64,000 bases of DNA, taken from positions 13,808,574 through 13,872,573 of the forward strand of contig CM042540.1 of the NCBI GenBank assembly GCA_023630585.1. The letters run 5' to 3'. The notes under the pieces were generated by a model. It made no database searches. It worked only from the letters and a program-made list of their open reading frames with translations, and had not been told where the DNA came from. Made by a program: the position numbers and the translations under genes. This stretch comes from Cranoglanis bouderius. Taxonomy: Eukaryota; Chordata; Actinopteri; Siluriformes; Cranoglanididae. This document shows, one piece after another, positions 48,503 to 59,386 of this stretch. Position 1 is the stretch's first letter. Each line of letters begins with the position of its first letter.

Positions 48503-48695
48503 TGGTTTGGCTGAGATAAATTGCCTCTAAGTGAGAATGAGTGTGTGTAGTGTGAATATGTGTGTGCATTATGCCCTGTGATGAACTGGCATCCCATCTG
48601 GAATGAATTCCCATCTCACACCCAATGTTCCCGGGATAGTCTCCACCTCGATCTGACCATGATAACACAGGTGCTGAAAGTGAGTGAGTGACTTG
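48503..48695 (+). repeat. SINE 3' portion
   Basis: AGTGTGTGTAGTGTGAATAT, CCCTGTGATGAACTGGCATC and GGATAGTCTCCACCTCGATC are the middle and 3' blocks of the common SINE; the tRNA-like head is missing. Confidence 0.7.
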
Positions 48696-48906
48696 GACCA
48701 GGGAGTTACTAAGGATGCTGTAAATGTATCCTGCAGCTTGTCCTGTGAGCTTTATATCTGATTCTCGCTCTTTTTTGTTGCATCCCATGGGATCTAAGTG
48801 CCCAATCCTGATGCCCTTTGAAGCTTTCTGGCTTCTCCTATTCATATCTGTATTTATAACTGTTTAGATCACATCTGTTCATTCTGAATAATGTATTCAT
48901 CCCAAG

Positions 48907-48937
48907 TATGTACTGTATGTATGTATGTATGTGTGTA
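48907..48937. repeat. (GTAT)n microsatellite, Tc1 target
   Basis: Five GTAT units precede the Tc1 terminus and about five more follow it (50,271-50,290), so the transposon lies within one original microsatellite. Confidence 0.85.
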
Positions 48938-50270
48938 CAGTGTTGTGAAAAAGTATTTGTCCCACCCTGATTTCTTCTGTTTTTGTGTATATCTCTTACT
49001 AAAATCTTCAAATGACATACAACATAAAACAAAGGCAACCTGAGTAAACACACAATACAGTTTTTATTTATTTATTTATTTTTATTGAAGCAAAAAAAGT
49101 TATCCAACACCTATCATCAATGTTAAAAAATAATTGCCCCCTTAAACTTAAAATCTGGTTGAGCCACCTTTAGCAGCAATAACTGCAACCAAAGCTTCCA
49201 ATAACTGGAGATCAGTTTTTCACTTACTTCTAGAACTAGGATTTACTCCTATGCTTTGGATCATTGTCTTGCTGCATAATCCAGTTGCGCTTGAGTTTCA
49301 ACTTACAGACTGAAGATTGGACATTCTCCTTTAGGATTTTCTGGTAGAGAGCAGAATTCATGTCTCCCTCAATTATTGCAAGTTGCTCAGGCCCTGAAGC
49401 AGCAAAGCGTCCCCACACCATCACACTTCCACCACCATGCTTGATCATAGGTATGATGTCCTTTTCGTGGAATTCTGTGTTTGGTTTATGCCAGATGTAA
49501 CGGGACCCCTGTCTTCCAAACAGTTCCACTTTCAACTCATCAATCCACAGACCATTCTTCCTAAAGGGTTGAGGATCATCAAGGTGTGTTTTGGCAAAAT
49601 TCAGATGAGCCTTAATGTTCTTCTGGGCTAGCAGTGGTTTTCACCTCGCCAATCTTCCATGGATGCCATTTTTGCCCAGTGTCTTTCTGATAGTTGAGGC
49701 ATGAACAGTGACCTTTATTGATGCAAGAGAGGCCTGTAGGTCCTTCGATGTTGTCCTTGGCTCTTTTGTCACTTGCTGGATGAGTAGTTGCTGTGCTCTT
49801 GGAGGAATTTTGGAAGGTCGGCCACTTCTGGAAAGGTTCACTACTGTGCCGAGTTTTTCCATTTGGAGATAATGGCTCTCACTGTGGTCATGTGGAGTCC
49901 CAGAGCCTTTGGAATAGCTTTGTAATCCTTCCCAGACTGATGTATTTCAATCACCTTCTTCCTCATCATTTCTGGAATTTCTTTCAAATTTCACATAGTG
50001 TATTACTGGGTAAGAACCCCATTAAGAATGCAGTTTCATAGATTTGGGGAATTAGTAACTATGGGGGCAAATACATTTTCACAAAGGCCCAGTTGGTATG
50101 TAACTTTTTTACTTCAATAAATAACATCATCATTTAAAAACTGTATTTTGTGTTTACTCGGGTTATCTTTGTTTTATCCTAAATTTTGTTTTAATTTCTG
50201 AAACAATTTAGTATGAGATATACAAAGACAGAAGAAATCAGTATGGGGCAAATACTTTTTCACAGCACTG
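48938..50270 (-). mobile_element. Tc1-like transposon, complete ends, internally deleted
   Basis: The ends are CAGTGTTGTGAAAAAGTATT on the left and, read from 50,270 on the minus strand, CAGTGCTGTGAAAAAGTATT, each flanked outside by TA. The TIR regions are long, and both ends carry a subterminal GATTTCTTCTGT and an AACCTGAGTAAACAC-like block (AACCCGAGTAAACAC at the right end). At 1,333 bp it lacks the C-terminal part of the transposase gene. Microsatellite GTAT units on both sides mark the insertion site. Confidence 0.9.
49236..50000 (-). pseudogene. Tc1 transposase, deleted and frame-broken
   Basis: From right to left on the minus strand: an HTH region (VIEIHQSGKDYKAIPKALGL, then TTVRAIISKWK) ends at an in-frame TAG just after KNSAQ. 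A shifted frame continues with VVNLSRSGRPSKIPPRAQQL and GIHGRLAR, then TGA. The catalytic part resumes with GGGSVMVWGRFAASGPEQLA and MQQDNDPKHRSKS, which includes the second catalytic aspartate block. The segment with the third acidic residue is absent. The frameshift and the TGA are both shared with the copy at 52.5 kb. Confidence 0.85.
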
Positions 50271-50300
50271 TATGTATGTATGTATGTATGAATGAATGTA

Positions 50301-50870
50301 CACTCACTGGCTAATAGGAACACCTCTACAGCCAATCATGTAGAAGCAGGACATTGCATAAAATTATGCAAGTCAAGAGCTTCAGTTAACATACACATCA
50401 AACATTAAAATAGTGAAAACATGTGATCTCAGTGACTTTGACTGTGGCATGATTGTTGGTGCCAGATTAGCTGGTTTGAGTATTTCAGATACTGCTGATT
50501 TCCCAGAATGTTCATGCACAACAGTCTCTAGAGTTTACACAGAATGGTGTGGAGAAAAAAACATTCAGTGAGTGACATATCTGTGGGAACACCATGTTGA
50601 TGGAAGAGGTCAGAAAAGAGTGGTCAGACTGGTTTGAGCTGACAGGAAGGCTATGGTACCTCAAACAGCCACTCTTTACAACCGTGGTGAGCAGAAGAGC
50701 ATCTCAGAATGCACAACACATCAAAGCTTGAGGCAGATAAGCTACAACAGCAGAAGACTACATCAGGTTCTACTCCTTTCGGCCAAGAACAGGACTCTGA
50801 GGGTACTGTGGGGACAGACTGGCATCAGCCAACATGATCCAAAGCAATAGTGGATAAAAAAAAAAGAAAA
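50301..50870 (+). mobile_element. Tc1-like element, different family, 3'-truncated
   Basis: It begins CACTCACTGGCTAATAGGAA followed by CACC, after TA (50,299-50,300). The plus strand encodes a decayed transposase start: DLSDFDCGMIVGARLAGLSI and a helix-turn-helix-like stretch ending TTVSRVYTEW. Later sequence (CATCTCAGAATGCACAACAC and TAAGCTACAACAGCAGAAGA) fits the second DNA-binding subdomain. It ends near 50,870 without a catalytic domain. A minus-strand fragment of the same family lies at 45.9 kb. Confidence 0.8.
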
Positions 50871-51680
50871 GAGCATAATGGATAAATCCTGTGACCTTCT
50901 CAGCAGCACATCTTTGTCCCTGAGCTCCAGAAGTTGTCATAGTTAGTTGGCTAGCAAATGTTGGCATAAATCAGCTATCGAGTCCATGTTAAATTGCTTA
51001 TTCAGTGTCACAGTTGTTGTCTAGTGGGAGTCTACATGACGACAGAGAACTGGATTCCTCCTTTATGCTCACCTACAGCTGATATGGTCCATATGAATAA
51101 TAATTAATTGAATATGATTAACTGAAGCCCATTTGCTATTTCAAAATATAGATGTCATGACGCCAAAATGAAAAATATGCTTTCAGAAATTAGGAGATCA
51201 CTGATGCTGGTTAAAACTCACACACACAAATACATTTTTACGAAGTCCAATTGCCTGAAACATATTCTTGAGGCATTAGATTCATAATGTGGTTATATTA
51301 CAAGCACTGTCTTCTTTACAGTCACAACAGAAGATATCAGGTCAGTTAGGGCCAATGAGAGTCTGACCTTTATAAATCAGTTCCAGGACTAACCCACAGA
51401 GGGCCCTGTGTACTGTTGAGGAATTGTATATACCTCTAAACTATGGACACTGTGGGTCACTTTATTTTCTTCAGAGGTTAAAAGTATTAAACATTTCTCT
51501 AAATGTGAGGGTTAATGCCCCTTAGATAATTTTTACCACAGTTCCTGGGTCAATGACATTCAGTCGACTCCAGGCGGCCAGCCAAGGTAATTTCAGTAGA
51601 AAGTAGCCTTTTTACAGGTCTGTTTTTACATCCTGTCCTGTCATGAAAATGAATCTATTTTTAAGCCCTTACCTAAGTTA
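50871..51680. other. Intergenic DNA, no gene seen
   Basis: Unique sequence between two Tc1 elements. Confidence 0.4.
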
Positions 51681-52488
51681 GGGTGAATTCAGGTATATTG
51701 GGACAGTTTAACTTAGCAGCATTTATTTTCTGGCCTGAAAAGTACAACTTAACACTCATGTTTAAACCCTTGCAATAAAACAGCATGACAGAAATTACAT
51801 GGCTTAAGTAATGTAACATAAGCGGGTGTGGTCAGCATCAAACTGGCTTATGACCCCAAAATTTTTAAGGTAGGAGTGCCATGCTTTGGCTTTTTGTTTA
51901 TAAGGCCCTGTGGAGGTTGTTGGCGATGTCTCTCACAATGTTTCTGTCATTAACTGTTGTTGTTTTCCTTCTTTTCCTTGATCTGTTCAGTGTCTGGTTC
52001 TTAGTACACCAGTGGCTTCTGTATTTTTCGGGATGTTTCAGGGCTATACCCAATGATTGTGCAATGGCTCTGATAAATTTTCCTTCATTTATCAGCTTCA
52101 AAATGGCTTGCTTTTCTCCCATAGACAGCTCTCTGGTATACATGTTATTTATCACTTTTAACAACAAATGCAGTCTTCACAGGTGAAACCCAGGGCTCAA
52201 ACCAAGAGTAGATCAAGAGTAGCTATTAATTGATTAAACAATCAATGTAACATGCCGCATCTGGGCAACAGGAAACACCTGTCAGTCATGTGTTCCAATA
52301 TTCTTGATCACTTGAAAAATGGGTGTTTTCAAATAGAGTTCTAAGGTACTCTGGGTTTTCATATTATGAAATGATGATTTCAGAAATTTATGTAGGATTT
52401 CATGTCAAGGCATTTTGCTTTATTAATGGCACGAAAGCTTAAACAATGTGGAAATTCCAAAACTGTCCCAATATATCTGAATTTGCCC
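51681..52488 (-). mobile_element. Third Tc1/mariner family, 808-bp deletion derivative
   Basis: The left end is GGGTGAATTCAGGTATATTG followed by GGACAGTTT. The right end read on the minus strand is GGGCAAATTCAGATATATTG followed by GGACAGTTT: 29-bp TIRs with three mismatches. TA flanks both ends (51,679-51,680 and 52,489-52,490). The interior holds only the N-terminal part of a transposase gene. Confidence 0.9.
51898..52167 (-). pseudogene. Tc1-like transposase N-terminal domain
   Basis: About 50 codons of a helix-turn-helix domain are readable (ELSMGEKQAILKLINEGKFI then RAIAQSLGIA), followed by a basic linker (NRSRKRRKTTTVNDRNIVRD). This is the DNA-binding half of a Tc1-like enzyme. The DDE domain is deleted. 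Because the element keeps both termini it would need an enzyme supplied in trans to move. Confidence 0.8.
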
Positions 52489-52519
52489 TATTTCATATTT
52501 TAAAAATGTCCTGAGTATA

Positions 52520-54127
52520 AAGTGCTGTGAAAAAGTATTTGCCCCATCCTGATTTCTTCTGTTTTTGTGTATATCTCATACTAAATTGTTTCAGAAATTA
52601 AAACAAAATCTAAGATAAAACAAAGGCAACCTGAGTAAACACAAAATACAGTTTTAAATGATAATGTTATTTATTGAAACAAAAAAGTTATCCAATACCA
52701 ACTGGGCCTGTGTGAAAATGTATTTGCCCCCATAGTTACTAATTCCCCAAATCTATGAAACTGCATTCATAATGGGTGTCAGCTGGACTAGACACAACCA
52801 GGCCTGATTACTGCAAACCCTGTTCACTCAAATCAACACTTAAATAGAACTTTTTCAACAGCATGAAGTTGATTAAAAGATCTTACCCAGTAACACACTA
52901 TGCCAAAATTGAAAGAACTTCCAGAAATGATGAAGAAGAAGGTGATTGAAATACATCAGTCTGGGAAGGGTTACGAAGCTATTTCAAAGGCTCTAGGACT
53001 CCAAAGGACCACAGTGAGAGCCATTATCTCCAAATGGAAAAACACGGCACAGTAGTGAACCTTCCCAGAAGTGGCCGACCTTCCAAAATTCCTCCAAGAG
53101 CACAGCAACTACTCATCCATGAAGTCACAAAAGAGCCAAGGACAACATCAAATGACCTACAGGCCTCTCTTGCATCAATAAAGGTCACTGTTCATGACTC
53201 CACTATCAGAAAGACTCTGGGCAAAAATGGCATCCATGGAAGAGTGGCGAGGTGAAAACCACTGCTAACCCAGAAGAACATTAAGGCTCATCTGAATTTT
53301 GCCAAAACACACCTTGATGATCCTCAAACCTTTTGGGAGAATGTTCTGTGGATTTATGAGTCGAAAGGGGAACTGTTTGGAAGACAGGGGTCCCGTTACA
53401 TCTGGTGTAAACCAAACACAGAATTCCTCAAAAAGAACATCATACCTACGGTCAAGCATGGTGGTGGAAGTGTGATGGTGTGGGGATGCTTTGCTGCTTC
53501 AGGGCCTGGGCAGCTTGCAATAATTGAGGGAAACATGAATTCTGCTCTGTACCAGAAAATCCTAGGAGATTTTCTGGTCTTCAGTCTGTAAGTTGAAACT
53601 GGATTATGCAGCAAGACACTGATCCAAATAAATAGGAGTAAGTCTACCTCCGAATGACTAAAAAAAAAAGCTAAATAAAATTTTTGGAGTGGCCTAGTCA
53701 AAGTCCTGACTTGAAACAAATGAGATGCTGTGGTAGGACCTTAAACGGGCAGTACATGCTTGAAAACCCCCCAGTGTTGCTGAGCTAAAGCAGTTCTGCA
53801 AAGAAGAGTGGGCCAAAATTCCACCACAGTACTGTGAAAGACTCATCTCCAGTTATTGGACACGTTTGGTTGCAGTTATTGCTGCTAAAGGTACAACTAG
53901 AATTTACGTTTAAGGGGGCATTTAGTTTCACATGGGTGATAGGTTTTGGATAACTTTTTTTTTGTTTGTTTTTTTCTTTTTTTTGCTTCAATTAAAAAAA
54001 AAGATAAAAACTGTATTATGTGTTTACTCAGGTTGCCTTTGTTTTATATTGTATTTTGTTTGAAGAAACTATTTAGTATGAGATATACACAAAAACAGAA
54101 GGAATCAGGATGGGGCAAAGCACAGTA
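52520..54127 (+). mobile_element. Tc1-like transposon, near full length, sibling of 48.9 kb
   Basis: The left end is AGTGCTGTGAAAAAGTATTT (one base decayed) after TA. The right end near 54,127 has lost about ten bases of the terminus (GGGGCAAAGCACAGTA instead of the longer motif). It is in opposite orientation to the copy at 48.9-50.3 kb and keeps the C-terminal transposase region that copy lacks. Confidence 0.85.
52900..53920 (+). pseudogene. Tc1 transposase with shared frameshift and nonsense
   Basis: From the ATG at 52,900: MPKLKELPEMMKKKVIEIHQ, HTH (YEAISKALGLQRTTVRAIIS), then KWKNTAQ and TAG. Shifted by one base, VVNLPRSGRPSKIPPRAQQL continues to GIHGRVAR and TGA, and after it KPLLTQKNIKAHLNFAKTHL, GGGSVMVWGCFAASGPGQLA with the catalytic core. 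Later frames contain KPPSVAELKQFCKEEWAKIP and YCERLISSYWTRLVAVIAAK, the C-terminus. Several indels lie between. Not functional. Confidence 0.85.
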
Positions 54128-55315
54128 TTCTTTAAAAAGTGAACAGACAGTTCAGGCACAGTTCTTGTGTTTGTGTTGTGAATCTTATAGTCATGATTCA
54201 TGTTCAGGCTCTCAAAACTGGTTATTTACTATTGTTTTAATGAATATGCTCCATAAAGGATTTTCTCTCTACTTTTTACTCCTTGCCTATCATTTTGATC
54301 ATGAAGTCACTTCGCTGAACTTCCCTTTGGCCCAGCGCAATAAGTCTTTGTTTACACAGACGTTCCCAACAGTTCTTTCATCACCAGTTGCAAATTTAGA
54401 TCTTTTCACTGTGTTCGTCTCTTTAATGTAGTTGATGTAAATGCCCACCCCTGAGAACAATGCACCCCTATATTATCTATTCATTTCTGCCTATCAGTGC
54501 TTTTTCAATCAGCAGCAATTAGAGGCAGGCAGAGTTGGGGAAAGTTCCACTGATTAGGCTTAATTAAACAAAACACAGATTGTAATTCATAAACACAGTA
54601 ATTACCAGAGTGACTCCCTCCTTTCAAAGTACATCACAATACATCATTTATCACAATACACCAGTGAAATTTTGGAACTTGGTTAAAGCTTAATCACTGT
54701 TATAGGAAAACAATCAATGACACAGAGTTACTCTTACCATCTTGAAAGTTAATTATTCTCCTATAAAAGCATGTCCAAAAGTGTTTCACTCCTCTTATAC
54801 CACAGCAATTTGCCAATGATTACAATTTGTAATTTACTAATGAATGACACTTTGTGCTCTTTGTCTGCATATACATACATTTAGTATCGTAGAACATCCA
54901 AGAGACAAGTTAGCTCCTGTTATCACTTACTTTATAGTCGCTATTTACAGTTGTCCTCTGTCCTGAGGACAGACTTTCTTGCATGGTGGAAAATATACTG
55001 ATATTACAAAGCACTGGAGAATCTTTCCATGAATGTTGAAAAAAATGTCTCTTTATAGAAAATTTCACCAAATCAAAAATTATTTATATTTATTTTTCAT
55101 TAAATAGCAATATGGTTGTTTTTTTATTATCCATTTCTTATTAAACTTCTTATTAAACATGTACAAGACCATGTGAATTAACTGTTACTATATAACTAAT
55201 AATATAAACGTGTGATTTTTATAACTGGCACCAGTGTCAGAGCTGATGTTATAGAAAATTCATCAACACCTTCTGACCAGTCAGAATTGAGCATTTTATA
55301 TTATTATATATATTG
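54128..55315. other. Intergenic DNA, no gene seen
   Basis: AT-rich, apparently unique. Confidence 0.4.
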
Positions 55316-55560
55316 TTCCTCTGGGTACTCCATTTCCTTCCCCAGTCCAAAGACATGCACTGTAGGCTGATTGGCATGTCCAGATATGTTGTGAATGGGT
55401 GTGTGAGTGTGTGTGTGTGAGATTGTGCCCTGCACTGGGTTGGCACCCCCTCCAGGGTGTCCCCCACCTTGTGTCCCAAGTCCCCTGGGATAGGCTCCAG
55501 GCTCCTTGTGACCCTGTGTAGGATAAGCGTAACAGAAAAGGAATGTATAGATACTGTTAT
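55316..55560 (+). repeat. SINE, 5'-truncated
   Basis: CCCAGTCCAAAGACATGCAC, GATTGTGCCCTGCACTGGGT, TGGCACCCCCTCCAGGGTGT and GGGATAGGCTCCAGGCTCCT are the 3' two thirds of the common SINE, less decayed than most copies here. Confidence 0.8.
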
Positions 55561-56472
55561 ATACCGTAATTATTAGTTGTAATGTCAGCTAGGGTGTTTG
55601 TCCACAAATGGTGGCCAATTAGATATTAAATGTCCTAGTGTCCTAGCAACATTTTTAAATTCATTTATGAAAAACTAATAAGTAAAGAGATGAAACTACT
55701 GTATAGCACAAACGTAAGTTATATACTATAAGTTTTCTTTCTCACAGTGCCATTAAAAATGATTTAATGTTCTTGTCATGAATACAGACAGATAAATATT
55801 TCACCTCCAAGGCTAGCACGTAGCAACAATCTGACAGACATGCTGTAAAATGCAGTTGTTATCGCCATGACCTTTTTTCTAACCTTTTCCCATTCCATAA
55901 ATATCTTATTCCACCTCATTCATGAATCATACATACAATACCTTCCAAAGCAAATGAGGAATATATGTAGAATATTTAGCTTTTTGTGTGCAGCTTTGAC
56001 CTTCACTTTCCATATTCATGAATATTCCATTGCTAATATTTAAATGATTGCTCCTTTATAGGTCTAGATGACCCCAGCTGGCAATAATCAGACTGGCTTT
56101 TGATCACATTACCAGTGAGACATCATACGCTATGCGAGTAATACATTTTTTATTACGCTGCCATTTCAGTGATTGAAGAAGGAATTTGCCGTTCATTCCG
56201 TCGAGCTTTCCCAGGGAAGGTGACCGCTTCCCTAGAAAGCAAATGAATTCGATGAGCTTTTATTCAGCAAAAAGATGTTTAAAATAAAAAAAAAAGTGTT
56301 AAAAACGTCATATGTCCAGAGTGCGTTAATACTTTACACCACACAATGAGCAACATGGTCAATTCAGAGTTCTGTCATACATTTATTTTTAACATAAAGA
56401 ATATTATAGAACTGAATACAAATACAGTCCTTTATTGGTCTTGAAATGATGTCTGGGCTTTTATTCTCACTA
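55561..56472. promoter_or_regulatory. Intergenic DNA, candidate conserved block at 56.04-56.29 kb
   Basis: The 56,040-56,290 interval has balanced composition, no repeat match and a dense mix of plausible factor sites (GGCAATAATCAG, TTTTTATTACGC). It lies 3 kb upstream of gbe1. Inference from texture only; the rest is AT-rich. Confidence 0.3.
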
Positions 56473-56848
56473 CAGGATGTCCCAAAAGTCTCCATACACA
56501 GGGGACTATGTTTGCCAGCACCACGTCGGTTGTGCCTTCATCACTGGATGCTCGTAGACATCCACTTTTCAGTTGGTCCTCAACTATTCCAGTCTTTTTG
56601 AATTCGTTAATAAGTGGCGACAGTGTGGTATGTGATGTGCTTTGCCATGTTTCCTGTTAAAGTACATCGCAACCTTCCCGATTCAGCCATGAGAATGATT
56701 TAAATGCTTTCTTCTTTTGTCAAAGGCATTCTTAAAGTCTATCTGAAAAGAATATATATAATATAAACTAGGTATGAACTTTTTTGAAAGACATTTAGCT
56801 AAAAAGTGTTAATTTCCCCCTATGTATGGAGACTTTTAAAATACACTG
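56473..56848 (-). mobile_element. Mariner-like MITE with transposase remnant
   Basis: The left end is CAGGATGTCCCAAAAGTCTC then CATACACAGGG. The right end read on the minus strand is CAGTGTATTTTAAAAGTCTC then CATACATAGGG. TA lies outside each end (56,471-56,472 and 56,849-56,850). On the minus strand the interior retains short transposase traces (LTKEESI, TINEFKKTGIVEDQLKSG, SSDEGTTDVV) typical of an HTH and linker region. At 376 bp it is a deletion derivative. Confidence 0.8.
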
Positions 56849-57834
56849 TATTTATACTGCATACTATTTTCTTATATCTATTCCACCTGTTTCCAATTTG
56901 TTATTCTAAGAGTAGAAATGTGACTGCTTTCCACATCTGCAAATGTTAGATAATCAAATCAACATACTGTACCATAGTGTTAATTCTTGTGTAATTGGTA
57001 TACACCTTCTTGTGATAAACTATAGTCTTCATCTAAAATATTTCACAAAATTAACCAAAAAGAAAAAAAAATGAATGTTAAAAGCATCTGGAATATATGA
57101 AAAGAATACAATTATTTATTTAGTACTATATTTCAACATTTTTAGATAACAGTTAGCACAAACTGTGACCTGATCAGTGACCAGTGCCAAATGTTCAAAG
57201 AGCAATATCCTTATCTGCATATTTGTTCAGATTTTGGTTGGGAACTGCATTCACATGCTCTACAGATGCAAGATTTCATCTGGAACATTTTGCTCTTCCT
57301 TATTCAATGCATATCACATGACCTTAAAATCTATAGAGACATTTTAATTATGAAAATGTTTATATGATCTAAAGAATCATTCAATTTACACCATTATTTT
57401 CTTTACTCATCCTTTGCTACTACTTTCACAGGCACTGCGACATAAATAATAGCAGCCTGCTGGGGACAATATATGCTGCACTGTTTCCCACAGAGAATAA
57501 TCTGTCTAATTTCTGAAGTAAATGCTTTCTCTGAAAATACCCAAACAATATGTGCTTTCTAAAAAAGATTAGAGAAAAGGCTTGCAGGTATCTTACATCC
57601 TACTGCCATGGGGCAATCATAGTATGTGATTCAAGATTTTATTTAGGCTCATCATCCACCATACTTTTATGTACTTACAAATCTACCAAATTTTGTTTTG
57701 TGTTGTGTTGTGGAATTATTGATATGGGAATACATTTATTTGAGATATTAAAAATATAACAACTGTGTTGCATTTTGCAACCCATCTGGGACTTGAAACT
57801 TAAAACTATATACACCCCTATTTTCTATTTCAAA
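56849..57834. other. Intergenic DNA, no gene seen
   Basis: AT-rich. Confidence 0.4.
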
Positions 57835-57861
57835 TACTACTACTACTACTACTACTACTAC

Positions 57862-57893
<32 letters not shown>

Positions 57894-57945
57894 TAGTATT
57901 AGATAAAACTTAGATAAAACTACAGATTACTATAGATTACTATAG

Positions 57946-58038
<93 letters not shown>
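57835..58038. repeat. Cluster of ACT, AAT, AT and AC microsatellites
   Basis: (ACT)n at 57,835-57,862 passes into (AAT)n to 57,892. After a 55-bp spacer, (AT)n at 57,948-58,012 passes into (AC)n to 58,038. Confidence 0.95.
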
Positions 58039-59160
58039 TTTTTGTATTTACTGAATCTATGATTTGTTAAACATTCCATGTTTTCTTATATGTTTAGCAT
58101 TAAATTGCATTAAAAGATGCATTAAAAATGCACAAACCCTTGCCTTTGTTCAGAGAGGTCATTAGAGTTAATATAATACCATATTGCCAAGTTCATGACA
58201 TTGGTTGCAATAAACCCTTCTTCTGCTATTCTCTGGGTCATTAGCATGAAAGTTAGCAATCTGATTACCAGCTAACTGCTAACAGAAAATCAACTGCTTA
58301 AGGAATTGACTAAAGTTTTTTCTAACATTAATGAAGGTCCTTAAGCAGTTAGTTCTGACAAACCAGCTCAGACTCATTAACTTTAATAAAGCATTGTGAG
58401 GACTGGTATTTTATTAGTTCTCATTTATTTATAATTTTGTAGACATTTTAACATGGGTGTTATTAAAGTTGGGGCATTTTATAGGTGGCTAACTAACCTA
58501 CTAGTTTTGCAGGCAGATTATTATCTAAATTATTATTATTGTTGTTGTTGTTGTTGTTTTACAGAATAGTTTAATATATACAGTATCTGCAAAAAGTTAT
58601 GTGTAAGGCTTAGTATAATATGTATGAAAATGGAATGCCTGTTTTGAGACATTTAATATAATGCTTTTATTTATTTACAGAAATGTATAGCCCTTGTAAT
58701 GTACTTTTTCAAATTATCATAAGTAACACAGCATTTATCCTGATTATTGTTTATTTAAAGCTATTTAAAACTAAAATGTATTTCATATTATAATAAATTA
58801 ACATTTGAAATTAAGTGCTGATTTTTTTTTTTTTTTAAGTAACTTATTTATTTATTTTTGGTCACTATAATACATTAATATGCCAAATTTAGTATTTTTA
58901 AAATGCATGGCCACAAACTGATTAGAAATTATTTATGCTGTCCCACAGATTAGGCCTTTTAAAGCCTTCCAACCTCACTTCCTTAACTTTTGAGTATAAT
59001 TAATGGCTGGTATAATAATGGTGACCAAATCCATTTGCAAGACCTGTGTAGAGCATCAGCAAGTTTCATAACAGTAAATGTGCATTATTTTTAAGGTACA
59101 CAATTATCATTTATGAGGTATGATTTTATTTCCAAGCGTCCATTCCCCCCCCCCAAAAAA
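58039..59160. other. AT-rich intergenic DNA upstream of gbe1
   Basis: Short (TTG)n at about 58,540-58,558 and a poly-T run at 58,820-58,836. No exon found. A C9A8 run lies at 59,146-59,160. Confidence 0.4.
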
Positions 59161-59288
59161 ATTAGTTGGAGTCACGTGATCCTCAATTCACCAGTACAGC
59201 CACGCCCACTTTGCTGTATCCAGAACGGAGTTTAACAGCTCGCGCTCTTGAAGCACTCGGCGCTCGATTGCTCTCGTCTGACGCGAAA
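59161..59288 (+). promoter_or_regulatory. gbe1: gbe1 proximal promoter / 5' leader
   Basis: Composition changes from AT-rich to GC-richer here. A GTCACGTGAT at 59,171-59,180 is an E-box of the type bound by TFEB/MITF/USF factors (one base from the palindromic CLEAR motif), about 110-118 nt before the ATG. A CACGCCCAC at 59,201-59,209 is a KLF/Sp-type box. No TATA box is evident. The transcription start cannot be set from sequence, so part of this may be 5' UTR. There is no upstream in-frame ATG. Confidence 0.5.
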
Positions 59289-59386
59289 ATGGCAGATATA
59301 GATGCGCAGTTTTCTATTCCCGACTTCAGCACCCCTCTACAAATGGATCCTCACCTCAAACCATATGAAAAGGACTTTGAAAGGAG
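59289..59386 (+). CDS. gbe1: 1,4-alpha-glucan branching enzyme 1, coding exon 1
   Basis: GBE1 is the cytosolic GH13-family enzyme that makes alpha-1,6 branches in glycogen by cutting and transferring a chain of alpha-1,4-linked glucose. This exon encodes the N-terminal 32 residues plus two bases of the next codon. It starts MADIDAQFS and ends DPHLKPYEKDFER(R); from memory the human enzyme has DPYLKPYAVDFQRRY here. That helix precedes the CBM48 starch-binding domain, which would start in exon 2. The ATG has a good context (AAAATGG). The exon ends GAG/GTAAAG, phase 2. The remaining roughly 95% of a ~700-residue protein lies beyond the window. The lead-in before the conserved motif is shorter than in human. 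cadm2 lies divergent 36 kb upstream, as expected. Other GH13 genes lack this motif. Confidence 0.88.

Noticed and set aside
48938..54127. Active autonomous Tc1 transposon
   Set aside because: Every transposase copy here has stops, frameshifts or deletions.
59166..59288. N-terminal extension of the gbe1 exon
   Set aside because: The upstream open stretch begins at TTG and not ATG. The first in-frame ATG is 59,289 and the stretch contains promoter-like motifs.
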